A stretch of DNA of 64,000 nt from Cornus controversa (taxonomy: Eukaryota; Streptophyta; Magnoliopsida; Cornales; Cornaceae): contig CM048848.1 of NCBI GenBank assembly GCA_026545225.1, positions 44,784,806-44,848,805 on the forward strand, read 5' to 3'. A model generated the notes under the pieces. The model did not search any database. It worked only from the letters and a program-made list of their open reading frames with translations, and was not told where the DNA came from. Positions 54,966 through 64,000 of the stretch are shown here, one piece after another (position 1 is the stretch's first letter; each line of letters begins with the position of its first letter). A program made the translations under genes and the position numbers.

Positions 54966-55343
54966 TCAAAAATATTGCTTAAAACTATGAATATCTACAC
55001 GTTGTTTCTTTGACCGGTCTGAAAAATATTTAGTGAGGCCAATTGAAATTTTTAATGAAATTTAAAAACACTATTTACAAATTAATTATTTTTGGAGGTT
55101 ATAATAAAAAAAAAATTAGATATAGAGAGCATTTAATTGAATTGCATGTCAAATAATAATAAAGAAGTCAATCGTTTAACCAGAAAATGGATTTTTCTTT
55201 CATTATATAACCAAATAATAAGGTAGTGATCTGGATTAGTTTGATGATATATATGGTCACTTGATTGTTCTTGGTGGTTGGCAGTAATTTGCATATTTTG
55301 TGTTTTTGGCATTTGTTTCAACTTGTATAGTTATATAGCTTTA

Positions 55344-55517
55344 GGTGTTGTTTGATAACTTAATTGAGTGCTTAATTTTAAATTAAGCGTTTATTCAATT
55401 AACTGTGTTTGATAATGCAATTTAATATCATTGAAAACGGTGAACACAAAAAATTCAAAAAGATATCAAAAAAAATATTTATTTTTTAATTACCACTTAA
55501 AATTTTCAAACAACACC
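55344..55517. mobile_element. Short MITE-like element
   Basis: GGTGTTGTTTGATAA at the left and TTTTCAAACAACACC at the right are inverted termini around an A/T-rich interior that repeats AATTAAGCG/CTTAATT. The flanks do not give a clear target duplication. Confidence 0.45.
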
Positions 55518-56072
55518 TTTGAATTCTAAGTTTGAGAATTGAGATTCAGTTTATTCAGTTGAGAATTGCCTCCGGACCTTGGAAATCTTTACTCATTGCG
55601 AGTTTTAGAGTGTGGACAATGATTTTGTTGAGTCCATGGCTTGCCCCCAAAAATTCATAAAATCCAGTTTAAATCTATAAAATAAATATTAATGAAAATA
55701 GGTTAATTAAAATTATAAAATTATTATTTTTGTAGATTTAAACTAAGTATGCTCATATTCAATTTAAAATATTCTAAGAACCACTTCGTAAATTCATTAT
55801 ACCACTTTAAGTCAGTAAATCAAAAATTCATTGAATGAATTTAAGCAGCATTGGTTAAAAAATACAAAGAAATCAAATACAAGGAATTGACCAAAGATTA
55901 GTAGAGAAAAATCTTGGGACTTCAACGAAGAATAAACAGAGAATTAAATGTGGTTAACACTTTAAAAATTACAGACCCCACTTTTCTTAGGTAAACATCA
56001 CAAATAAAATTATGTGAACTGTTTTAAATATAATAATCAATCTACAAAAATAAACATTAAAACATCTAAAAT

Positions 56073-56811
56073 CTAATTATTTAACTGTTTACAAATAATG
56101 TCTTCAAGATTTAAACTGGCATATAATATGGGCACACTCAATTTGAGTATGCCCATTTGTGTTTTAAATTAGTAGTATAATTGTCATAATGTTGATTCTG
56201 CCACTTGTCGTATGGACTACGTTGTCTATGTTCTTCCCTTATCAACAATAAAATTCTAACATATATAAAATTTACAAGCGAAGAATGGTCCAAATGATGG
56301 GACGAGAAGAAAGGTCCTCAAACCAGATATAGATTTCTAGAAAAATAAACAACAGCTTAAACAAGGTAATTGTGTCACTTCTTGTTTTTGTTTCTTTCAC
56401 AGTATATTAAACACGCCAGTTGACTTGGAAAATGTTATGGAGGACTTGCACAGGCAGACTCAGAGGAGAGCCATACACTTCAATGAAGAAGTTTCCTGCT
56501 CACCTTTCTCATGGACGACCACGAGGAAGACTTTACTCTTCAGACTGTTCGGCTGGTGAACTCCTAGATGACTTAAGCGGTGCTCTAAGACTCCAGTAAA
56601 TAGAAAGCATTCAAATTATTATATTTCTTTAATTAAAGTTTCCAAAATTTTTATTTTCTAATATTAAGGGGGTATTTGTCTTGAAGAAACAAAAGTTGCA
56701 TTATTTGTCATCTAAAAAATTCATTTCTTGCAGACATAAAAAAATTGATATTATATATGGAAATTTTGCAGTTCATTGTCTTTAGTTGTTCAGTGCTTGA
56801 GAGTTGAACTA
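56073..56811 (+). promoter_or_regulatory. Upstream/promoter region of the intact RLP (block Q)
   Basis: Block Q (56073-56560) is shared with 39312-40230. TTGACT at 56420-56425 is a W-box core (WRKY binding), often found in pathogen-responsive plant promoters; this one site is not proof. A TTATATATGG at 56751-56760 is close to the ATG and a weak TATA candidate. No intron in the leader is evident. Confidence 0.4.
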
Positions 56812-59800
56812 ATGGGGAGAATTTCAGTTCTTTATCTGATTTTCGCTATTATCAGTATCTTAACAGTAGAATTTTCCTGTAATGGTGATGCCAACCTCAC
56901 TAAATATTGTTTAGAATCAAATCGTGAAGCTCTTATTGAATTCAAAAATGGCCTCAAAGATCCCACCAACCGGCTCTCATCATGGCGTGGAAGTAACTGC
57001 TGTCAGTGGCAGGGGATCGGGTGTGATAATACAACTGGAGCTGTCACTGTAATCAATCTTCACAACCCGTTTCCATCATGTTCTGATTACTATCCGTTTC
57101 CATCGTGTTTCTATTCTCCAACCAGGTATGGATATTGGAACTTGAGTGGAGAGATTAGACCTTCATTGCTTAAACTCAAGTCATTGACACATTTAGACTT
57201 GAGTTTCAACACATTTCAGGGCATTCCAATTCCTAAATTCTTTGCTTCTTTGAAAAATTTGCGATATCTAAACCTGTCATATGCAGGGTTTAGTGGCACA
57301 ATTCCTCCCAATTTGGGAAACCTCTCTAGCTTGAAATATCTTGATGTTTCTTCTGAATTCTCTACTCTAAGAGTTGATAATCTTCAATGGATGACTGGCC
57401 TTGTTTCACTAAAATATCTTGAGATGAACCATGTTAATCTATCTTTGGTGGGTTCAATCTGGGTGGAGGTACTAAACGCACTCCCAATTTTAACTGAGTT
57501 GCATCTTTCAGACTGCAGCCTTTCTGGTTCCATTTCATCTCTTACTTGTATTAATTTCACTTCACTTGAAGTTGTAGATCTTAGTCATAACAACTTCAAC
57601 TCCAAGTTCCCTGATTGGCTTGCAAATATCACCAGTCTTGTACATGTCGATATGACTAATAGTACTTTGCATGGAAGGGTTCCGGTTGGTATCAGTGACC
57701 TTCCAAATTTACGGTATTTAAACCTTGCTGAAAACTATGACCTTAGTGCAGGTTGCTTTGAACTGTTTAGGGGAAGCTGGAGAAAAATAGAGGTTCTCAA
57801 TTTTGCTTCAGATAAATTACATGGGAAACTTCCTTCTTCCATTGGGAACATGACATTTCTCACTGACTTTGATATGAATTTTAATAATGTAGAGGGTGGA
57901 ATCCCCAGCTCCATTGGTAGACTTTGCAATTTGAAAAAAGTTGATTTATCTGGTAATAACTTGACAGGAAGTTTACCTGAATTACTTGATGGGACTGGAA
58001 ACTGTGTTTCCAAGAGTCCTTTGCCTAATCTTTTGTACTTTAGATTGAGCAACAATAGGCTAATTGGAAAATTGCCAGAATGGTTGGGTCAGCTTGAAAA
58101 TCTTGTAGAACTTTGGCTGCCCAATAACTTGCTTGGAGGTTCCATCCCTGCTTCTCTAGGGACATTGCAAAATTTAACCATTATGATACTTGGAGGCAAT
58201 CAATTTACTGGAACTCTCCCAGACAGCTTTGGACAGCTTTCAGAATTGTTTTTCTTGGATGTTTCTTTCAATTCTTTGATAGGTACCCTCTCAGAAGGGC
58301 ATTTTTCAAAGCTAAGCAAGCTGATGATCTTGTACTTATCTTCAAATTCCTTCATTTTTAATGTCAGTTCTATTTGGGTTCCTCCATTCCAAGTTTTTAA
58401 TCTTGACTTGGGTTCATGTCATTTGGGTCCTTCATTTCCAGCTTGGCTTGAATCTCTAACAGAGCTCTCCTCCCTTGATTTCTCAAATACTAGCATTTCT
58501 GGTTCTATACCAACCTGGTTTTGGAATATCTCTTCTAATCTATTTTATTTAAATGTTTCCCTCAATCAGTTATGCGGCCAACTTCCAAATCCTTTTAATG
58601 TAGGTCCCGCTTTCACTATCGATTTCAGTTCCAACTTCTTTGAAGGACCAATTCCTCTTCCTATTGTCCAGATTGAGTTGCTAGATCTCTCTAACAATCA
58701 ATTTTCTGGTCCAATCCCTCAGAATATTAGTAAATCCATGCCAGAGTTGAAATTTCTCTCTATTTCCAATAACCAACTAATTGGACAAATACCATCTGCC
58801 ATAGGAGAAATGTACTTACTCCAAGTCATTGATCTTTCTGGGAATTACTTAACAGGCAGTATTCCTTCAAGTATAGGGAATTGTTCTTCCCTAAGCGCTT
58901 TAGACCTTGGAAACAACAGTTTGTCTGGGGCAATTCCAACTTCTTTGGGTCAGTTGAAATATCTTCAATCATTCCATCTAAATGACAACATGTTTTCAGG
59001 AGAAGTCCTCTCTTCTTTCACGAATTTATCAAGTTTGGAGACCCTGGATCTTGGAAATAACAAGTTATCAGGTAATATTCCAACATGGTTTGGAGTTGGT
59101 TTTTCTAACCTTAGAATTCTTAAGTTGAGGTCGAATGTGTTTTCTGGTGGAATTCCAACTGAGCTTTCACATTTACGTTCACTGCAAGTCCTTGACCTTG
59201 CTCATAACAATTTGACTGGTAGCATTCCAGCCAGCTTGGGTGACCTAAAAGCTATGGCACAAGAGCACAAAGAAAACCAATATCTGTTATACCCCCAGTA
59301 CTATTATATGAATGCCAAAGTCAAGTACTATGAAGAAAGCTTGGTTGTGCATATGAAAGGGGGATCTCAAAAATACACTAAGACTCTATCCCTGGTGACC
59401 TCCATAGACCTGTCTGAAAATCGTTTAAATGGTGACTTCCCAATGGGTATAACAAAATTGTCAGGTCTGGTGTTCTTGAACTTGTCAGGTAACGAAATCA
59501 GTGGCCAAATTCCTAAAAACATTTCAAGTTTGCATCAATTATTATCTCTTGATCTATCAAGTAATAAGCTCTCGGGTACAATTCCTCCAAGCATGTCGTC
59601 ATTAACATTTTTGGGTTATTTGGATCTATCGAATAATAGCTTCTCAGGAAGGATACCTTATGCAGGCCAGATGACGACCTTTAGCGAGTCTGCTTATGCT
59701 GGAAATCCTGGTCTATGTGGAGATCCCCTTGTTGTTAAATGCCAAATTGAGAATTCGGATCAACCAAAGACTGTTGAGAATGACAATGGCGACGACTTAA

Positions 59801-59973
59801 TTAACAAATGGTTTTACTTGAGTGTTGGCTTGGGATTTGCTGTTGGACTTCTAGGTCCTTTCTTGATCATAGCAACAAGAAAAGCTTGGAGTGAAGCCTA
59901 CTTTAGTTTCGTGGACAAAGTAGTATACAGATTACCATGCGTGAAAAACAGAAGAGCAATCCGCAAACGGTAG
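56812..59973 (+). CDS. LRR receptor-like protein, EIX2/HcrVf type (intact)
   Basis: A single-exon frame of 1053 codons. The first ATG is at 56812; the frame stays open a little further upstream but with no ATG. Order: hydrophobic signal peptide (1-25), LRR N-cap with paired cysteines (CLESNREALIEFKNGLKDP ... NCCQWQGIGCD, about 33-72), about thirty 24-residue extracellular plant LRRs (N.L.G.IP), an island region (about 817-862, containing KYYEESLVV) before the last four LRRs, a C-cap (NPGLCGDPL), an acidic juxtamembrane stretch, one membrane helix (about 1000-1021) with GFAVG (a GxxxG motif), and a 32-residue basic tail without kinase. Proteins of this class sit in the plasma membrane, recognise microbial or apoplastic ligands, and usually signal through the SOBIR1 and BAK1 kinases (family knowledge). 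The ligand is unknown. It has a 5'-truncated copy at 43096-45656 and an inverted relative at 62966-64000. Confidence 0.93.
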   Translation: MGRISVLYLIFAIISILTVEFSCNGDANLTKYCLESNREALIEFKNGLKDPTNRLSSWRGSNCCQWQGIGCDNTTGAVTVINLHNPFPSCSDYYPFPSCFYSPTRYGYWNLSGEIRPSLLKLKSLTHLDLSFNTFQGIPIPKFFASLKNLRYLNLSYAGFSGTIPPNLGNLSSLKYLDVSSEFSTLRVDNLQWMTGLVSLKYLEMNHVNLSLVGSIWVEVLNALPILTELHLSDCSLSGSISSLTCINFTSLEVVDLSHNNFNSKFPDWLANITSLVHVDMTNSTLHGRVPVGISDLPNLRYLNLAENYDLSAGCFELFRGSWRKIEVLNFASDKLHGKLPSSIGNMTFLTDFDMNFNNVEGGIPSSIGRLCNLKKVDLSGNNLTGSLPELLDGTGNCVSKSPLPNLLYFRLSNNRLIGKLPEWLGQLENLVELWLPNNLLGGSIPASLGTLQNLTIMILGGNQFTGTLPDSFGQLSELFFLDVSFNSLIGTLSEGHFSKLSKLMILYLSSNSFIFNVSSIWVPPFQVFNLDLGSCHLGPSFPAWLESLTELSSLDFSNTSISGSIPTWFWNISSNLFYLNVSLNQLCGQLPNPFNVGPAFTIDFSSNFFEGPIPLPIVQIELLDLSNNQFSGPIPQNISKSMPELKFLSISNNQLIGQIPSAIGEMYLLQVIDLSGNYLTGSIPSSIGNCSSLSALDLGNNSLSGAIPTSLGQLKYLQSFHLNDNMFSGEVLSSFTNLSSLETLDLGNNKLSGNIPTWFGVGFSNLRILKLRSNVFSGGIPTELSHLRSLQVLDLAHNNLTGSIPASLGDLKAMAQEHKENQYLLYPQYYYMNAKVKYYEESLVVHMKGGSQKYTKTLSLVTSIDLSENRLNGDFPMGITKLSGLVFLNLSGNEISGQIPKNISSLHQLLSLDLSSNKLSGTIPPSMSSLTFLGYLDLSNNSFSGRIPYAGQMTTFSESAYAGNPGLCGDPLVVKCQIENSDQPKTVENDNGDDLINKWFYLSVGLGFAVGLLGPFLIIATRKAWSEAYFSFVDKVVYRLPCVKNRRAIRKR

Positions 59974-60999
59974 GTTTTCTTGTTAGTTCTATTACTTGTA
60001 TCATAAATGTTTAGTTTAGAAGTTAATTTCATTACAATGTAGAAATTTCAAAAAACTGCAAAGTACGTACTTGGCCTTTTGTATTCAGAAAACTATACTT
60101 CTATACTGCATATCTGTTGTTGTCTTAAACTGGTTGTTAGGTTCATATTTTCATCTCACATAGTTCCTCTTTCAATTCTTTCAAAGCCATTGCATCTTTT
60201 TCCTCATGAAAGAAGTGTTTCAAATTAAACTTACTACGATTACATGCTCTATGTTAAAGCACTTAGCATGTTACATCCTCTTATAACATGTTAAAGCAAC
60301 ACTTTTTTTGACAACTTAAACTATTAGAAAAGGTTTGTACTGTACATATTACAGGAAAGTCTTTTTCATTGCATTCAATGATAGGAAGCAACTCCTTTGA
60401 ACCCTTAATTTAGCTTTACATGATCTTACTGCACTGCTCTTAGTTCTTAGTTACTATTTTGTAACTAGAGATTTCTGTGATTGACTACTTGTTTTTTTTT
60501 TTATTTTAAATTTTGACGGTTTTGAGAATAGACTTTTCCTTGAATGAATGTTGATTGCTGGCATAATTAAGATTTGATGATGATAACGACACAAATTTGA
60601 CTGTTTCTTTCAAAATCATGTGAACACAAGGTGAAAATGCATGGCGTGGAAAAGCTGAGATCAAGAACTCTGAATATGTCGTGCTTGGACCAGAATTTGG
60701 AAGGGTGCTTCTTGTGAAATACATGGTTGCCCTGGCAATGGCTCCTTGCTGATTTTCATTATAATTTATATGTTTAATACTATATATTAGGATTTGGTTT
60801 CGAGTTAGTCATGTGCATTTTGTGGTTTTCTATATATAGAGGAAAAATATTTGCACCAAACAAATAAAATCAATAAGGTTGTAGGTGGATCAATTAAGGC
60901 ATTCCATTGCTTCTAAACTGTTATGCATTAAACATAATCTTGTTCTAGTGTACTTGATTGTGATGGATTTGGCCCATTTGGGAGATGAAACTATATATA

Positions 61000-61040
<41 letters not shown>

Positions 61041-61177
61041 TGTTTGAAAAATCTACTAAATTTAATTATTTCAGTAATTGGTAAATTTAGTATAAAACTT
61101 GAAGTGGAATTTTGTAATTCGATACATGTTAACAAAATTCAGGTTATCAAGATATTTTCTACAGTGGGAAGTTTCTC
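59974..61177 (+). repeat. Downstream flank S of RLP copy 2
   Basis: Matches 45657-46967. It includes the 41-codon open stretch (60627-60752) and AT microsatellites at 60990-61037. It lacks the 89-bp tandem duplication present in copy 1. Confidence 0.9.
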
Positions 61178-62965
61178 ACGGGCCAATCAATCAATGCTTA
61201 GATTGGCATCAGAGATTCAGATGAGCTACTTAAGCTCTTTGGTAAAATTGCTTTTGCTGAGAGTCGAACCTAGGCCTGTTTAATTGGAAGGCAATTGAAC
61301 AATGTTGTGTACCTTGTTTGGAAATACCAAAATACTTCAACACCGATTGTGTGATATTTGGGAGTAAGATTAATTTGTGAAGACAAATACTTCTTCTTTT
61401 TTTTATTTTTATGTTTTAAGACAATTGAATACTTGACTATGATAAAGTAAGAAATTTGAAGACAAATTAGAATGACAAACAATAAATCTATAAATTGGTT
61501 ATGTGTTGATACATCTCTAACATCTGTCTTCATATTATATATATTAAATGAATTAACTATCTTATTTTACAAGAAGATTATTTTTGTCGCTTTTTGTATG
61601 GAAGAATCAACACCCTATTAATTATCAAACAATGATACATCTAGTAATGATGGATTACACAATTTTAATTTAAAATTCTCTTCTTATGCTTAAAATGTCT
61701 TGAGCTTAATGAAAGTCATTAAAAAACAAAAACTTTTGTTATGATCTAATTAGTTGTTTCTATTGATTGGCTTATTTGTAAATTGTTATTTTGGTGTTAG
61801 TCTTGAAATATAGACAAAAACTGCAATTCTAAAGTAATCAACAATCAAGGACAAGGCCTCTGCCAACGCATTCGAGTGAAAAATTATTAGATAGTCCTGG
61901 ACATGCATGGTCCAATCCAGTCAAAACTTTCAGGACTATCTAATATTCGACTTTTGATACTTTTCAATTTCTCCGACTCCTTTAACTTTTACTATTCTCA
62001 AATTAAAAGCACATTTTGTAACCATTAATGTTTAATGTTTATTGTTTATATAAACAAATTTGTAAGATAAACATATTTGATAATTTTTGTTTTATTTTTA
62101 AATTGTTAAAACACTTTTAAAACACCACAGGCTTTCAAATTTGAAACACTAAAATGGTGTTAGTGTTTATGTTTATTAAGAAAACAAAAAAAAATTCTTT
62201 TTTTTTCTAAAATGGTGATTATATTATTTTAATTAAAAATTAAAATTAAAAGTGAGAAAATAAAAAAGAAAAAAAATTATAAAAAGCTATACAATGATAA
62301 AAATGTTAGAATTATTAAGTGTAGACGAAATTATAAAGTATCGATTTACTTGAAAAAAAAATATTGAGTACAATATAATAATTACTAATATATTTGATAA
62401 TAAGAAATAGTTAATTAAAAAAAACAGACAAAGAAAGAAAATAAACTTGTAGAAATGAGTAACCAGTAGTCATGCACTCAGCTGCAGAGTACAGTTCGCT
62501 GAAGCAGGCCTGGGCTGATCAACCAAGTTATAACAACTGTTGGTGGTGGACGTATGGCGGTGTAAAAATTGAACTGTTTCACGCAAATTGGACATAAAGT
62601 GTCAAACACAGCATACCTTACCACTACACAAGCACTGCATGAAAAAGAGACATGTCACAGCCAATTTAAGTACTTGGAATTGAATAATCTTTAACAACTT
62701 TAGAAAACTTATTTGTATAAATAGTTTTTTTTTTTTTTCAATTAAGGGAGTTAATATTTTTCTATGCCACAAGTAATATTTGAAAAGAACCTAACAGCCA
62801 ATTTAAGATAACAACAGAGACAATTTTGAAATGGAGTACAGGTTTATAAGAACAAAAGGCCAAGTAGTTTGCAAATTTTCAAAATTTACTAGACTACATT
62901 GTAATGAAATTCACTTCCAAACTAAGCTTTTATAATACAAATTGCAAATCTAACAAGAAAACCTA
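61178..62965. other. Intergenic, between RLP copies 2 and 3
   Basis: No gene recognised. It contains a 14-bp perfect inverted repeat (61886-61899 with 61931-61944, ATTAGATAGTCCTG) forming a hairpin with a 31-bp loop, and A/T-rich tracts. The last about 100 bp (62870-62965) resembles, in reverse, the sequence just downstream of the other RLP stops (for example ATTACAATGTAG). Confidence 0.5.
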
Positions 62966-64000
62966 TCATCTGCGTATTGCTCTTCTGTTTCTCACGCACG
63001 GTAATCTGTATACTATTTTGTCCACGAAACTAAAGTAGGCATTGCTCCAAGGTTTTCTTGTTGCTATTATCAAGAAAGGAACCAGAAGTCCAACAGCAAA
63101 TCCCAAGCCAACACTCAAGTAAAACCACTTGTCAATGAAGTCGTCGTTATCGTTGTCGTCGTCATTCTCAACAGTCTTTGGTTGATCTGAATCCTCACCT
63201 TGGCATTTAACAACAAGGGGAGGTCCACAAAGTCCAGGATTTCCAGCAAAAGTAGATGCACTAAAGGTTGTCATTTGCCCCTTATAAGGGATCCTACCTG
63301 AGAAGTTATTATCTGATAGATTCAGATAACCCAAAAATGTTAATGATGACATGTTTGGAGGAATTGCACCTGAGAGCTTATTACTTGACAGATCAAGAGA
63401 TGATAATTGACGCAAACTTGAAATGTTTTCAGGAATTTGGCCACCAATTTGGTTACTTGACAAGTCCAAGGCTAGAAGACCAGACAACTTTGTTATATGC
63501 ACTGGAAAGTCCCCATTTAAATTATTTTCAGACAGGTCTATGGAGGTCACCAGGGACATAGTCTTGGTGTATTTTAGAGGTCCACCTTTTATATTCACAA
63601 CCAAGCTTTCTTCGTAGTACCGCCCTCTATAAGTCCCGTATAACAGATAACGGTTTACTTTCTGCTCTTGTGCCATGGCTTTCAGGTCACCCAAGCTGGC
63701 TGGAATGGCACCAGTCAAATTGTTATGAGCAAGGTCAAGGACTTGCAATGAACTTAAATGTGAAAGCTCAGTGGGAATTCCTCCAGAAATTGCATTAAAC
63801 TTCAACTTAAGAATTCTAAGGTTAGCAAAACCAACTCAAAATGAAGGAATTTGAAGATAAGAGTAAGAACTTCAAGTTACTTAGCTTCGAAAAATGCACT
63901 TCTGAGATTGTACCTGTCAAATGATTGGAAGAAACATCCAAGAAAGACAATTCTGAAAGCTGCCCAAAACTGTGAGGAATCCTTCCATGCAGGGCACTAT
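62966..64000 (-). pseudogene. LRR receptor-like protein copy 3, internal deletion, continues off the window
   Basis: On the minus strand the 3' part (63828-62966) is open: LRRs, island (AQEQKVNRYLLYGTYRGRYY...), last LRRs, C-cap NPGLCGPPL, an acidic run richer in Asp than the other copies (DDDNDNDD), membrane segment and tail ending RRAIRR. At about 63828 the sequence jumps from LSSNSFI (position 58358 of the intact gene) to GVGFANL (59093), a deletion of about 734 bp. Since 734 is not a multiple of three, the frames on either side differ. The upstream part (64000-63828: HGRIPHSFGQLSEL, FLDVSSNHLTGTISEVHF) is otherwise open to the edge. As it stands it cannot make a full receptor. Confidence 0.85.

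Noticed and set aside
56776..56811. Upstream extension of the intact RLP frame by 12 codons
   Set aside because: It would begin at TTG rather than ATG; the ATG at 56812 is followed at once by a good signal peptide.
61240..61290. Possible tRNA or SINE (minus strand GGTTCGACTCT resembling a B box)
   Set aside because: No A box at the right distance and no cloverleaf could be drawn.

Overview
This window is nuclear plant DNA, almost certainly from a eudicot; the species cannot be named from the sequence. It is AT-rich and full of microsatellites. It carries plant-type LTR retrotransposons (Ty1/Copia with an initiator-tRNA-Met primer site, Ty3/Gypsy of the Tat kind), CACTA, Mutator-like and foldback elements, and receptor genes of a plant-only class. 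There are no bacterial-type operons, rRNA or convincing tRNA genes.

Only one clearly intact protein-coding gene is visible: a leucine-rich-repeat receptor-like protein (RLP, EIX2/HcrVf type, no kinase) at 56812-59973. It has two broken relatives: a 5'-truncated copy with one nonsense codon at 43096-45656, and a copy on the minus strand with an internal deletion that runs off the right edge (62966-64000). The first two lie in a segmental duplication that includes upstream blocks and about 1.2 kb of downstream flank. The right half of the window is therefore a decaying RLP cluster.

Layout. 1-11.7 kb: diverged repeats, foldback MITEs, and the 3' end of a Tat-like Gypsy element with an antisense ORF and its 3' LTR (about 6.2-8.76 kb), flanked by two diverged copies of a non-coding block. 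11.75-18.7 kb: nested LTR elements, namely a SIRE-like Copia (5' LTR, primer site, broken gag) split by a solo LTR with a perfect 5-bp target duplication, and a minus-strand Tat-type Gypsy gag split by a second solo LTR of the same family. 20.37-22.05 kb: a Mutator-like element with 9-bp target duplication carrying a broken S-locus lectin receptor-kinase fragment (Pack-MULE-like). 23.1-26.7 kb: a second Copia (gag, integrase, start of RT), split by a small CACTA-type element and cut off by the 3' LTR of a minus-strand SIRE-like Copia (26.74 to about 30.2 kb). 30.86 to about 39.1 kb: one CACTA terminus, subterminal repeats, a minus-strand TnpA-like gene, and fragments of host genes including a SMAX1-LIKE piece. 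39.3-47.0 kb: RLP copy 1 with rearranged flanks and an inserted solo LTR. 47.2-47.6 kb: Gypsy integrase remnant. 47.725-53.108 kb: a complete-ended CACTA element (TSD ATG) carrying a NUBPL/INDH-like fragment, itself inserted in a SIRE-like LTR. 53.7-62.9 kb: repeats, RLP copy 2 and its flanks. 62.97-64 kb: RLP copy 3.

The genes do not form a pathway. The common theme is a disease-resistance-type receptor cluster reshaped by transposons, with three separate elements carrying pieces of host genes. All identifications rest on reading the sequence; no database search was possible.
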